Shown: positions 16,821 through 25,635 of the stretch, piece after piece
Layout of the letters: every line of letters begins with the position of its first letter
Position numbering within the stretch: the first letter of the stretch is position 1
NCBI GenBank assembly: GCA_017628205.1
Contig: JAGBZO010000021.1
Coordinates: 1-59,944 of the forward strand
Source: Duodenibacillus sp.
GTDB lineage: Bacteria; Pseudomonadota; Gammaproteobacteria; Burkholderiales; Burkholderiaceae_F
Direction of reading: 5' to 3'
DNA: 59,944 nt
The notes under the pieces: generated by a model
Told to the model about the DNA's origin: nothing
The model's input: the letters and a program-made list of their open reading frames with translations, nothing else
Databases searched by the model: none
Translations under genes and position numbers: made by a program

Positions 16821-17936
16821 ATGTCCGATACGGTCGTACAGCATCGCCGCACTTTGCATCGCATTCCGGAACTCGACGATCAGTTGCCGAAAACGGTCGC
16901 CTACGTCCGCAGCGTGCTCGAACCGTTGGGCGCAAAAGTCTTTTCGCCGATTCCGGGCAGCGTCTGCGCCTATTTTGATTGCGGCCGGCAGACGACGTTG
17001 GCTTTGCGCGCCGACATGGATGCGTTGCCGATTCCCGAATGCACGGGCCTGCCTTATTGTTCCGAGCATCAGGGCAACATGCATGCTTGCGGGCATGACG
17101 GTCACACGGCCATCGAGTTGTCCGTGGCGCAGTGGGTGGCGAGGGAATTGGCCGAGGGGCGCGACTTTCCCCGAAACATCCTCTTTGTATTTCAACCGGC
17201 GGAAGAAACGACGGGTGGGGCGGGGCGTTTGTGCGCGACGGGCGTTTTGAACGCGCATCGTGTCGAGCGTCTCTTTGGGTTGCATTTGTGGCCCGGCGTT
17301 CCCGTCGGGCGCGTCATCACGCGACCGGGCCCCATGATGGCCCGCTCCAACGAGGTGACGCTCGAGGTCGTCGGTAAAAGTGTTCACGTTTCTCGCGCCC
17401 AAGAAGGGCTCGACGCTATGCGCGCCGCAACGACATGGATGGAGCGCGTGTACGCCTATGCGGACGGCTTGCCGCCCGAGGTGTTGCGGGTCGTTCAATT
17501 CGGACAGTTGACGGCCGGTACCGTACGCAATGCCGTTGCCGGTCAGGCGCGTCTTTTGGGGACGTTGCGCACGTACGAAACGAGCGTGACCTTGGCCATG
17601 CAAGCGCGCATGCGCGAACTGGCCGCTGAGGTCGCGACGCAAACGGGATGTACGTTGCAATTGCATTTCAGTTCGGGCTATCCGGCCGTCTGGAATCACG
17701 AAGGTTTGTATGAATCGGTGCGCGAGGCGCTGGGCGAGGATGTCGTGGGACGCTTGGACGCCCCCGTTTTGGCTGCCGAGGACTTTTCGTTCTACCAAGA
17801 AGCGGTTCCCGCCGTCTTTTTCTTCCTCGGAGTCGGTCAGACCGAGGAGTTGCACTCGCCCAAGTTCGTGTGGGACGACGAAACGGTCTTGCCCGCGGGC
17901 GTCGAGTTTGTCAAGCGGTTGACTCGATTGCCCTAA
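16821..17936 (+). CDS. M20-family amidohydrolase, probable N-acetyl-diaminopimelate deacetylase
   Basis: Zinc peptidase-family hydrolase of 371 residues. The metal motifs are MHACGHDGH (near residue 91) and QPAEETTGGAG, with the C-terminal His in ELHSPKF. These fit the M20D group (IAA-amino acid, hippurate and N-acetyl-DAP hydrolases). Its place facing dapA-dapB-dapH, where DapH makes an acetylated intermediate, supports the deacetylase role. No aminotransferase for the middle step is in the window. AAGGAG precedes the ATG. Hippurate hydrolase is the main alternative. Confidence 0.85.
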   Translation: MSDTVVQHRRTLHRIPELDDQLPKTVAYVRSVLEPLGAKVFSPIPGSVCAYFDCGRQTTLALRADMDALPIPECTGLPYCSEHQGNMHACGHDGHTAIELSVAQWVARELAEGRDFPRNILFVFQPAEETTGGAGRLCATGVLNAHRVERLFGLHLWPGVPVGRVITRPGPMMARSNEVTLEVVGKSVHVSRAQEGLDAMRAATTWMERVYAYADGLPPEVLRVVQFGQLTAGTVRNAVAGQARLLGTLRTYETSVTLAMQARMRELAAEVATQTGCTLQLHFSSGYPAVWNHEGLYESVREALGEDVVGRLDAPVLAAEDFSFYQEAVPAVFFFLGVGQTEELHSPKFVWDDETVLPAGVEFVKRLTRLP

Positions 17937-18004
17937 AACACGCAAATGCAAATGAGCAAATCCCAGCTCGAGGCCTCGAGACGGGGGCGTGTCGGACGGC
18001 GCAA

Positions 18005-19936
18005 TCAGTTCGGCGCGAAACCGACGGTCATTTCGCAAGCCTTGCAATCGAAGCGGGCGATCAGGCGGCGACCTTTCGGATCGATGAGCGTCAGGGGCTC
18101 GGGCTTGAGGTGACCGCCGTTGCGTGCCTTGAAGGCTTCTTTGAGAGCGGGATCCCCCTTGACCGTTTTGGGGCAGAGTTTGAGCGTGTGACGAATGCAG
18201 TGACGGCAATGCATCAACGCGTCGAGCCGGTGAGCGTCGGGATCGAGTTCAAAGGCTTGATCGGCGATGACGACGCCGTGTTCGGTCCAGAAGGTGCGGG
18301 CCAGGGCGTTGGCAACGTTGCCGCGGCAATCAAGAGTGTCGACGTCGTACGAGCAGGGTGTCGGAGCCAAACGCGTACGCTCGATCGGCGTTGTCGCAAT
18401 GACATCGGCCAAGCGTTCAAGAACGTCGCGACGCAAGCGATTGGCGAGCGATGCGGGAACGAACGGCGCTCTAAGGCTTTCATCGTTGGCCGCCACGTCG
18501 AGCGAGGCAAAGGAAAAGATGGTTTCGCCCGTCTTCATCAAGTTCGTCGTCAGATTGGCCAAGGCCGCTTCGGGATTTTTGGCGGCCGACACGACAAACG
18601 ACTCCGTCACTTCGGCCGTGAACCGATCGGCGCGGGCGACGAGCGTCAAGGCGTCGGCACGAGCGTGCAACGTGAAATCGACGGGAATCAAGCGCGAAGC
18701 GGAGTCGCCCGCCAATTCTTTTTGGAACAGTCGGTCCTTGTTACGGTTTAGCGTGGTGCCGACGGCCAGGTCCGGGTGGCGCATCAAGCTTTCGCGAGGG
18801 AATAAGCGCAACCGCTTGTCATCGAGCACGTCGACGCGATTGATCGCCAACCCCACCAACTCGTCGTGACTGTCGCGATAAACGAGGCCGTCGCCGTTGG
18901 CCACGGGGACGCGATGGCGGATGTCGATGCTGTGAGGCGGACGACGATTCAGACCGATGACGGTGCCGACGGTCTCGCCGGTACTCTTGGGCGTATCCAA
19001 TTGGGCGATCATCGGACGGCGGCCGTTGACAAAGTAATCGGTTGCCGAGCGATGAAAGGTTTTCTCGGGATTGGGTTCGAACGCAAACGACGTTCGACCG
19101 AGACTGGCGTGTTCCCAGCCGTCGCAGGCGCGCTTTTCCAATAACGCGTCGATACGTCGGCGGTAATAAGCCGTGATGTTTTTAACGTAAGAGGCGTCTT
19201 TGAGACGGCCTTCGATCTTGAAACTGGTAACGCCGGCTTCGACAAGGCGTTCGAGGTTGGCGCTTTGATCGTTGTCCTTGAGACTTAAGACGTGTTTGTC
19301 GCGGGCCAGTTCCCGACCGGTGAAGTCCAGGACCGTGTACGGCAAACGACAAGGCTGTGCGCATTCGCCGCGGTTGGCACTGCGACCGCACTCGGCACAC
19401 GACAAATAGCAACGCCCGGAGTATGAGACGCAAAGAGCGCCGTGCACGAAAAATTCGATGCGCGACCGGGGCATGGCGGCGCGGCAGGCCCGAATCTCGT
19501 CAAGCGTGAGTTCGCGGGCCAACACGACCTGAGAAAAGCCGCAGGCATCGAGAAAGGCCGCTTTTTCGGGCGTACGAACGTCGCATTGGGTGGAGGCGTG
19601 CAATTCGATGGGCGGCAGATCGGTTTGCAACAGTCCCATATCCTGCAAAATCAGCGCGTCGACGCCGGCTTCGTAAGCCTGCCAGGCCAAGCGCTGAGCC
19701 GCTTCGATCTCATCGTCGAACAACAAGGTGTTGAGCGTCAAGTAAACGCGGGCGCGGTAACGTCGCGCGTGGCGAGCCAAGCGTTCGATGTCGGCGAGCG
19801 AGTTGCCGGCTGCGGCGCGAGCCCCAAAACCGGGGCCTCCGATATACACGGCGTCCGCACCGTGATCGATGGCGGCCATGCCGACGGCAACGTCACGAGC
19901 GGGAGCCAACAACTCCAAGGGGGCGAATGCGGTCAT
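18005..19936 (-). CDS. rlhA: U32-family protein, RlhA-type 23S rRNA hydroxylase
   Basis: Probable 23S rRNA C2501 hydroxylase (formerly YdcP). The 643 residues begin with LELLAPARDVAVGMAAI and ADAVYIGG, and carry the U32 signature: FFVHGALCVSYSGRCYLS followed by GRSANRGECAQPCRLPY, with the clustered Cys residues around 170-200. A long C-terminal extension (to 643) matches RlhA rather than short TrhP-type members. A DxG FKIEGRLKD motif follows. It is separated from the M20 gene by 68 bases, tail to tail. Confidence 0.9.
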   Translation of the reverse strand: MTAFAPLELLAPARDVAVGMAAIDHGADAVYIGGPGFGARAAAGNSLADIERLARHARRYRARVYLTLNTLLFDDEIEAAQRLAWQAYEAGVDALILQDMGLLQTDLPPIELHASTQCDVRTPEKAAFLDACGFSQVVLARELTLDEIRACRAAMPRSRIEFFVHGALCVSYSGRCYLSCAECGRSANRGECAQPCRLPYTVLDFTGRELARDKHVLSLKDNDQSANLERLVEAGVTSFKIEGRLKDASYVKNITAYYRRRIDALLEKRACDGWEHASLGRTSFAFEPNPEKTFHRSATDYFVNGRRPMIAQLDTPKSTGETVGTVIGLNRRPPHSIDIRHRVPVANGDGLVYRDSHDELVGLAINRVDVLDDKRLRLFPRESLMRHPDLAVGTTLNRNKDRLFQKELAGDSASRLIPVDFTLHARADALTLVARADRFTAEVTESFVVSAAKNPEAALANLTTNLMKTGETIFSFASLDVAANDESLRAPFVPASLANRLRRDVLERLADVIATTPIERTRLAPTPCSYDVDTLDCRGNVANALARTFWTEHGVVIADQAFELDPDAHRLDALMHCRHCIRHTLKLCPKTVKGDPALKEAFKARNGGHLKPEPLTLIDPKGRRLIARFDCKACEMTVGFAPN

Positions 19937-19941
19937 AGGCG

Positions 19942-20700
19942 TCAGTGTTGCTTGCTCTTGAGATACTTGGCGACTTTTTCAGGCGAGGCGCAGGCGGGAA
20001 CGGCCAAATAGTCCGCCAGTTCAAGATCCCCCGCCTTGCGTGCGGCATCGGCCGGGGATTGGTTTTGGTCGTTGCAAATGTCGCGCAAAGCGCCGGCGCG
20101 CATCAGCAGCAACACCGCGTCGCGCGAGGGTTTCCGCGCGGCCATGTACAAGGGCGTGATCCCCGATGCGGTTCGGGCGTTGACATCGGCGCCCTTGGAC
20201 AACAGAAGGCGCATGAGCCCGACGTGCCCGTTGGTGGCGGCATAATGCAACGCCGTCCAACCGCTCGGGGATTGAACGGGGGCGCCGCGCTTGAGTAAAT
20301 CGACGACCAAGGGCTCGTTCCCCTTGAAGGCGGCCAACATCAAGGCGTCTTCCCCGAGTTCGGAGCGCATGGCGACGTCCAGATCCTTGGCTTGCATCAA
20401 CACGAACACGACGTCCCAGTTTTCCAGACGAATGGCGCGCACCAAAGCCGGATCGCCTTGATTGACGAACAGGTTGGGCGTGACGCCTTCTTTAAGCAAG
20501 TCCGACACCACGTCGGCTCGGTTGCGCTCGACGGCGCCGGAAAACAACGCCCAGGTGGCTTCGGGGCCGCGTTGGGTCTGAGGTTGGGGTTCGAGCGGGA
20601 CGTCGGACGGCGATTCGGACACGGTTTGACAAGCACTCAGGCCGATGCTCATCAAGGCGACGGCGGTCGCTCGGATCAGGGGACGACTCAAAAACGACAT
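19942..20700 (-). CDS. Ankyrin-repeat lipoprotein
   Basis: About 252 residues. The ATG at 20700 is chosen because it directly begins a signal peptide (MSFLSRPLIRATAVALMS) with lipobox LSAC. Four or more ankyrin repeats follow, including GWTALHYAATNGHVGLMRLL and ASGITPLYMAARKPSRDAVL. Such proteins usually act in protein-protein contacts at the cell envelope. The partner is unknown. It lies six bases upstream of rlhA, so the two may be cotranscribed. Confidence 0.85.
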   Translation of the reverse strand: MSFLSRPLIRATAVALMSIGLSACQTVSESPSDVPLEPQPQTQRGPEATWALFSGAVERNRADVVSDLLKEGVTPNLFVNQGDPALVRAIRLENWDVVFVLMQAKDLDVAMRSELGEDALMLAAFKGNEPLVVDLLKRGAPVQSPSGWTALHYAATNGHVGLMRLLLSKGADVNARTASGITPLYMAARKPSRDAVLLLMRAGALRDICNDQNQSPADAARKAGDLELADYLAVPACASPEKVAKYLKSKQH

Positions 20701-20759
20701 GTGGTTACGTATGCGCAAAAAAGGTGACGGACAGTGTGACACCGATTATAAAGGCAACG

Positions 20760-21107
20760 TCACACGGACTCGGTCGTGCAACGATCGGATACAAACGGAT
20801 CGGTTCGCTCGGACGATGCGTCTTGTGCCGAAACCGAATTGCGCAGATGCGCTTGATAAAACGCACTCAAGCGCTCGAGCATGTCGTCTCTGACGCGACG
20901 CCATCGCTCGAGTCCGTCATCCTCGTCGTCAGAACCAACGGAAGGGTCTCAAAAGGCGATAAGCCCGGAGATGAGAGACCGAACCGAGAAAGCTCGGACG
21001 GGCGGCGTCGGCCAACGGACGGTCAGGTTCGGGGCGCGGTGTTCTAAAACGGCTTGCGCCATTTGACTGCGACAACCGGTGGTCGTGCATAAACTCAAGA
21101 CGTTCAT
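20760..21107 (-). pseudogene. arsC: Broken arsenate reductase (LMW phosphatase-type ArsC)
   Basis: The ATG at 21107 overlaps the permease stop. MNVLSLCTTTGCRSQMAQAV has the CX5R active-site loop (Cys7 to Arg13) of thioredoxin-linked arsenate reductases. After about 52 codons an in-frame TGA occurs, and the same frame then continues as DPSVGS and WRRVRDDMLERLSAFYQAH, the usual C-terminal helix, to a TGA at 20760-20762. In the family a Trp precedes the DP, so TGG to TGA is likely. The middle of the protein also seems shortened. It is therefore probably not functional. Confidence 0.72.
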
Positions 21108-22072
21108 AGAAGCCCATTGAAAAGCCAACCGGAGACGATGATCAACACGGTCACCACGCCGAAGAAAATCCCGATCAAGCGCCATGTCATGACTTTCTTG
21201 AGCATCAACGCCTCGGGCAGCGACAGACCGATCACGGCCATCATGAATGCGATGGCCGTTCCCAAGGCGATGCCTTTGTCGACGAAAACTTCCACGATGG
21301 GGACGATGCCCGCCGCATTGGCGTAGACGGGGGCGGCCGCAAGCACCGCCAAGGGAACGCTCCACCAACGATTGGCCGCAAGGTGTCGCTCAAAGAACGC
21401 CTCGGGTACGTAGCCGTGCATGGCCGCACCGATGCCGATGCCGATGAGTACGTAGGGCAAGACCCCGCGCACGACCCCAGAAGCCTCGCGCGCAATGTCC
21501 GGTAGGCGATGAACAAGCGAGACGTCCGTCCCGTCCCAAGCCTTGGTTTGGCGCGTCGATTGCGCCAAAGCGGCCTTGGCCCAGTCGCTCAAATACGCGT
21601 GAAGTCGCATGCGGCTCAAGATCCAACCGGCCGCCATCGACAGCACCGTTCCGCTGACGACGTAAAGGAGGGTGACTTTGAGCCCGAAAGTGCCCAGAAA
21701 CATCGCTACGGCCACTTCGCTGATCAAAGGCGAAGCGATCAGAAAGGTGAACGTAACCCCCAGAGGGATCCCGCCCGCCACGAAACCGATGAAAAGCGGA
21801 ACCGAAGAGCACGAGCAAAAAGGCGTGACCGCACCGAAGAGCGCGGCCAAAAAATAGTCCAACCCATAGAGTCGACGCCGTGTCAACGCATGACGAACCC
21901 GGTCGATCGGGAACGTGGCATTGACAACGCCCATCACGAAGCTGATGACAAAGAGCAACAAAACGATCTTGATCGTGTCATACACGAAAAAGTGAACGGC
22001 CGCACCCAAGGCCGAGTCGGAGCTCAATCCCAAGAGCTCGAAAACGAGTCGGTCGGCAAACGTTTCGATCAT
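21104..22072 (-). CDS. YraQ/ArsP-type permease
   Basis: Polytopic membrane protein of 322 residues with about eight transmembrane segments. The signature TPFCSCSSVPLFIGFV with its Cys pair (near residue 90) and GVTFTFLIASPLISEVA are typical of the DUF318 permease family, which includes the organoarsenical exporter ArsP. A second inverted half has AAAPVYANAAGIVPIVE. Its setting (arsR, thioredoxin-like, arsC remnant) supports metalloid export, but the substrate is not shown by sequence. It overlaps the thioredoxin-like gene by 4 bases. Confidence 0.88.
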   Translation of the reverse strand: MIETFADRLVFELLGLSSDSALGAAVHFFVYDTIKIVLLLFVISFVMGVVNATFPIDRVRHALTRRRLYGLDYFLAALFGAVTPFCSCSSVPLFIGFVAGGIPLGVTFTFLIASPLISEVAVAMFLGTFGLKVTLLYVVSGTVLSMAAGWILSRMRLHAYLSDWAKAALAQSTRQTKAWDGTDVSLVHRLPDIAREASGVVRGVLPYVLIGIGIGAAMHGYVPEAFFERHLAANRWWSVPLAVLAAAPVYANAAGIVPIVEVFVDKGIALGTAIAFMMAVIGLSLPEALMLKKVMTWRLIGIFFGVVTVLIIVSGWLFNGLL

Positions 22073-22305
22073 GCGTTCAGGCTCCTTTCCAGTTCGGCTT
22101 CACTCGGTACGCGACCGGCAAACTTGACCTCGCCGTCGACGACGATGGTGGGTGTCGCTAGAACGTTCAAGCGCAGCATTTCCAACATGTCGTCGACTTT
22201 GCGCACGTCGGCCTCAAAGCCGAGGCGATCGACGACGCGAAGGACAAGCTCGTAGGCTTGTTGACAACGGCCGCATCCCGGCCCGAATACGCGAATGTCT
22301 TTCAT
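22069..22305 (-). CDS. Small thioredoxin-like redox protein
   Basis: About 78 residues of the 'redox-active disulfide protein 2' (MTH895-like) family. The CxxC motif is GPGCGRCQQAYEL near residue 10, and the cis-Pro segment is LATPTIVVDGE. The start MKDIRVF at 22305 is chosen for the GGAGGAA on the minus strand just upstream. It lies between arsR and the permease and overlaps the latter. In such clusters it may pass electrons to the metalloid system; this is inference. Confidence 0.88.
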   Translation of the reverse strand: MKDIRVFGPGCGRCQQAYELVLRVVDRLGFEADVRKVDDMLEMLRLNVLATPTIVVDGEVKFAGRVPSEAELERSLNA

Positions 22306-22408
22306 GGCTTCCTCCTTGTGGACGAATGGCTCTAGGATCGAACCGTTGTTCGTTGTTCGTAGAATAACGAACAATTGGGCAAAAAGCAAACGCCGCATGC
22401 ACGAGGCA

Positions 22409-22735
22409 TCAGCGGCAGCAAGACGCTCGGTTGTCGAGACAGGCGTCGGCGAAACGATCGAAGAGTGCGCGCGCTAGACGCCAATTGTCGACATTGAGGC
22501 AATATTTGACGCGTGGCGCTTCGATTTCGCCTTGGATGAGTCCCGCGTCTTTGAGTTCCTTGAGGTGTTGGGAGACCGTTGCCTTGGCGATGGGAAGCTC
22601 TTCGTGAATGTCGCCGAAATAGCAACTCGAGCGTTGCGCCAGAAACGCGAGAATGGCCAATCGCGTCGGGTGGCCCATGGCTTTGGCAAAGCGGGCCAAC
22701 CGTTCCAAGTCGATGTCGTTTCGTTCGTCAGTCAT
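22409..22735 (-). CDS. ArsR/SmtB-family repressor
   Basis: About 108 residues with a winged helix-turn-helix: MGHPTRLAILAFL, then ATVSQHLKELKDAGLIQGE. The start at 22735 (MTDERND) is chosen for domain fit. Cysteines are present in SSCYFGDIH and in the C-terminal RASCCR, which could bind arsenite-type ligands. It lies about 100 bases upstream of the thioredoxin-like gene and probably represses that operon. Confidence 0.9.
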   Translation of the reverse strand: MTDERNDIDLERLARFAKAMGHPTRLAILAFLAQRSSCYFGDIHEELPIAKATVSQHLKELKDAGLIQGEIEAPRVKYCLNVDNWRLARALFDRFADACLDNRASCCR

Positions 22736-22760
22736 AAGCGTGTCGCGTCCTTGGCGAGAT

Positions 22761-23540
22761 TCAGGCCGGGTGACGGAAAAAGCGCAGGGCGGTTTGCGTC
22801 GTGACCTCGGCCACGTGTTCGTAATCGAGTTCCTTAAGTTCGGCGATCTTGCGAGCCACATGCTCGACGTAAGCGGGTTCGTTGCGTTTGCCTCGCAACG
22901 GGACGGGCGCCATATAAGGACAATCGGTTTCGACCATCAAACTCTCGAGAGGAATGGCGCGGGCGATTTCCTGCAAGGCCTCGGACTTTTTAAATGTGAC
23001 GACGCCCGTCAAGGAGATCAGCCCTCCCGCATCGACGCAACGACGGGCCGTTTCAAGATCGCCCCCGTAGCAGTGCATGACAAAGCCGACGTCGCTCGCG
23101 CGGTGACGGATCAAGATGTCCAAGGCGTCCGGTTCGGCTTCGCGGGCATGAATGATGAGCGGCTTGCCCAGATTTTTGGCGGCCGCGATGTGGCGCACGA
23201 AGCGTTCTTTTTGCCAGGTCAAATCGCCTTTGCACCAATAGTAATCAAGGCCGGTTTCGCCGACGGCATGAAACTCGGGTTGTGAGCAAATCGCCTCGAT
23301 CTCCTCGACGGAAGGCTCTCGACGGTCCTCGTATTCGGGATGCAAGGCCCAGGCGCCGACGAGAAAGTTCGGATGGGCGCGTACCAGGTCGCGAACGAGC
23401 CGGTCTTCTTCCCAGTCGCAAGCAACGACCATGGCGCCGAGCAATCCGGCCGAACGCATCCGTTCGACGACGGCCTCGCGGTCGTCGTCAAATTGGGATG
23501 CGTTGATATGGGAGTGCGAATCAAAGAGTGGCGCGGTCAT
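22761..23540 (-). CDS. TatD-family metal-dependent hydrolase
   Basis: Metal-dependent DNase/hydrolase of 259 residues. Metal ligands are visible in FDSHSHIN (HxH), VGETGLDYY (Glu), IIHAREA (His), FVMHCYGGD (His) and VETDCPYMAP (Asp). The protein belongs to the YcfH/TatD group, usually linked to DNA repair or quality control. It sits between arsR and the acyl-CoA synthetase gene, which starts 5 bases upstream of it on the same strand, so both are likely in one transcript. Confidence 0.93.
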   Translation of the reverse strand: MTAPLFDSHSHINASQFDDDREAVVERMRSAGLLGAMVVACDWEEDRLVRDLVRAHPNFLVGAWALHPEYEDRREPSVEEIEAICSQPEFHAVGETGLDYYWCKGDLTWQKERFVRHIAAAKNLGKPLIIHAREAEPDALDILIRHRASDVGFVMHCYGGDLETARRCVDAGGLISLTGVVTFKKSEALQEIARAIPLESLMVETDCPYMAPVPLRGKRNEPAYVEHVARKIAELKELDYEHVAEVTTQTALRFFRHPA

Positions 23541-23544
23541 GTCG

Positions 23545-25365
23545 TCAAGCGCTGTGACCGGTGTAGAGTTCTTCGATTTCGGCTTCGAAGCGTTCCGTGA
23601 TTTGCTTGCGACGCAGTTTCATCGTCGTGGTCAACAGACCGTTCTCGACGGTCCAGGCTTCGGGCACGATGGCCACGTTGCGGGGTTGGCCGTAACGCGG
23701 GAAGTCCTTGGTGGCGTGACGAATGCGCTTTAAGACGGCCACGCGAACGTCGCGCAATCCCATGGTGGCGGGATCGTACGGATCGTGTTGCAGATCTCGG
23801 CACAGCGCTTCCCAGCGTTCCTTGTTGGGAACGACGATGCAAGCGACGTACGGACGGTTTTCACCGACGACCAGGACTTGGTCGAAGAGGTGATCTTCCT
23901 GAATGGCGAACTCCAGATCGACCGGGCTGATCTTTTCACCGACACTCGTGACGATGATTTCCTTGATGCGTCCCTTGATACGGATGCGACCGCCGTCGGA
24001 GAGATCGGCCTGATCGCCCGTACGCAACCAACCGTCTTCGGTAAAGGCGCGGGCCGTGTCTTCGGGACGACCCCAGTAGCCCTTCATCACTTGCGGGCCG
24101 CGAACCTGCAGCTCGTCCATCTCGCCCAAACGCGCTTCGATGTTTTTCAAGGGACGACCGACCGTTTCGGGATGGTTGCCCTTGTGTTCGCCGATCGCGA
24201 TGATGGGCGAGCTTTCCGTCAGACCGTACCCTTGACGAACGGGCACGCCCATGGCGCAAAGGAACTTGGAAATGGAGTAGTTGAGTGCCGCACCGCCCAC
24301 GATCATGCGACGCATGCGCGTGCCGAAGAGATTGCGCACGGGCTGCGCCATTTTTCGGTCGAGATAACCGCGCACGAACGGATCGAGAAATTCGCGGGCG
24401 GAGTGTTCGACGGCGATGTCGTGCTCGCGACAATACGTACGCCAACCGACTTCCTGAGCCCAGTCAAAGAAGTAGGCCATCTTCGAAGGCATCTTGCGAC
24501 GCATGGCCATCACGCGCGAGTAAATGCGTTCGATCACGCGAGGAACCGAGCAAAGGATGGTCGGATTGATTTCAACGAGATCGTCGGCAATCGTGTTGAC
24601 GTTGCGCACGAAGGTCAGGTTGGCGCCGCAGGCAACGCCGCAGTAGTAGCTGGCGGTGCGTTCGAACGAATGCGACAGCGGAAGGTACGACAAGTAAACG
24701 TCGTTTTCGGTCAGCTGCAGGTTGTCGGCGGTTTGTTGCACGTTGCTCACGACGTTGCGGTGCGTGAGCATGACCCCCTTGGGGCGTCCCGTCGTGCCGG
24801 ACGTGTAAACGAAGGCGGCCAAATCGTCGGGCGAGGGGCCTGCGGGCAATTCGGTCACGTCGTTGCCGCGGGCGAGCCATTCTTCCATGCCGCAATAGGG
24901 AATGCGTCCCTGGCTTACGCCCGTGTCGCTTTCATTGGTCAAAACGACCTGTTCGAGATAGTTGAGCTCGACGCCGGCTTCGGCGAGGTTGTTCCAACGC
25001 GCATAGCCGACGGTAACGAGAAAGCGGGCCTGAGAGTCGTTGAGGATGTAGCAGCTCGAGCCGGCCGTGTCGATCGCATGCAGGGGAACCGGCACGAGAC
25101 CGTTGGCCAGAGCGGCTTGGTCGAACGTCAAGGCGTCGACGTTGTTCGGCAACAACATGGCGACGCGATCGCCGTGCTTGAGGCCCATTTTGACGAAGGC
25201 CTTTCGCCAACGACGGACGCGTTCGGAGAATTCGCGCCAGGACAGCGTCACCCACGTGTTGGTGCGATTGTCGTACCAACGATAGGCGGGACGGTCGGGC
25301 CAAATACGGGCCGTTCTCACCAAAAATTCGGGGATCGTTTTAAATTCGTCGATAAAACGGGACAA
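23545..25365 (-). CDS. Long-chain acyl-CoA synthetase (AMP-forming)
   Basis: Activates fatty acids to acyl-CoA with ATP. About 606 residues in the bacterial FadD15/eukaryote-like long-chain group. AMP-binding motifs: YTSGTTGRPKGVMLTHRN (P-loop), QGYGLTESSPI and GWLRTGDQAD, with the catalytic Lys region GRIKEIIVTSVGEKISP. A TTG start at 25365 is favoured since GGAG lies 7 bases upstream; no ATG fits. A palindromic TetR-like site lies 228 bases upstream in the shared divergent region. Confidence 0.92.
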   Translation of the reverse strand: MSRFIDEFKTIPEFLVRTARIWPDRPAYRWYDNRTNTWVTLSWREFSERVRRWRKAFVKMGLKHGDRVAMLLPNNVDALTFDQAALANGLVPVPLHAIDTAGSSCYILNDSQARFLVTVGYARWNNLAEAGVELNYLEQVVLTNESDTGVSQGRIPYCGMEEWLARGNDVTELPAGPSPDDLAAFVYTSGTTGRPKGVMLTHRNVVSNVQQTADNLQLTENDVYLSYLPLSHSFERTASYYCGVACGANLTFVRNVNTIADDLVEINPTILCSVPRVIERIYSRVMAMRRKMPSKMAYFFDWAQEVGWRTYCREHDIAVEHSAREFLDPFVRGYLDRKMAQPVRNLFGTRMRRMIVGGAALNYSISKFLCAMGVPVRQGYGLTESSPIIAIGEHKGNHPETVGRPLKNIEARLGEMDELQVRGPQVMKGYWGRPEDTARAFTEDGWLRTGDQADLSDGGRIRIKGRIKEIIVTSVGEKISPVDLEFAIQEDHLFDQVLVVGENRPYVACIVVPNKERWEALCRDLQHDPYDPATMGLRDVRVAVLKRIRHATKDFPRYGQPRNVAIVPEAWTVENGLLTTTMKLRRKQITERFEAEIEELYTGHSA

Positions 25366-25570
25366 GATGACACTCCAGGCGCACACACTATGAAACCATC
25401 CCATTTTAAAGGAGAAGATCGCGATGTGAACGTCCCGTAACGAAGCGAACTGTTAATTTTTTTACAAATGAGCCCGTGGTTCGAGCTTGACTTCCCGCCC
25501 CGATCTTCTGCGCCCGGCATGGCGTTAAAAGCTAAGACACAAGGCGGACTTGTCCTTAAGTAACATTTTG

Positions 25571-25610
25571 TATAAAATACGATCGTTTTCAAACTGAATG
25601 CTCATTCAGT
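25571..25610 (+). promoter_or_regulatory. Promoter with overlapping TetR-like palindrome
   Basis: TTGTCC near 25550 and TAAAAT near 25573 are spaced by 17 bases and form a plausible promoter for the membrane protein gene. Just downstream, ACTGAATG-CT-CATTCAGT (25593-25610) is a perfect inverted repeat around the expected transcript start. Repeats of the TGAATG/CATTCA form are common TetR-family operators, including some that control fatty acid genes. Confidence 0.55.
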
Positions 25611-25635
25611 ATTTCCCTAGTAGTTGGAGGGTTAA

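Noticed and set aside
20760-21107. The in-frame TGA in arsC as a selenocysteine codon
   Set aside because: The family has Trp at this place, there is no SECIS-like hairpin seen just after it, and the centre of the protein is also damaged.
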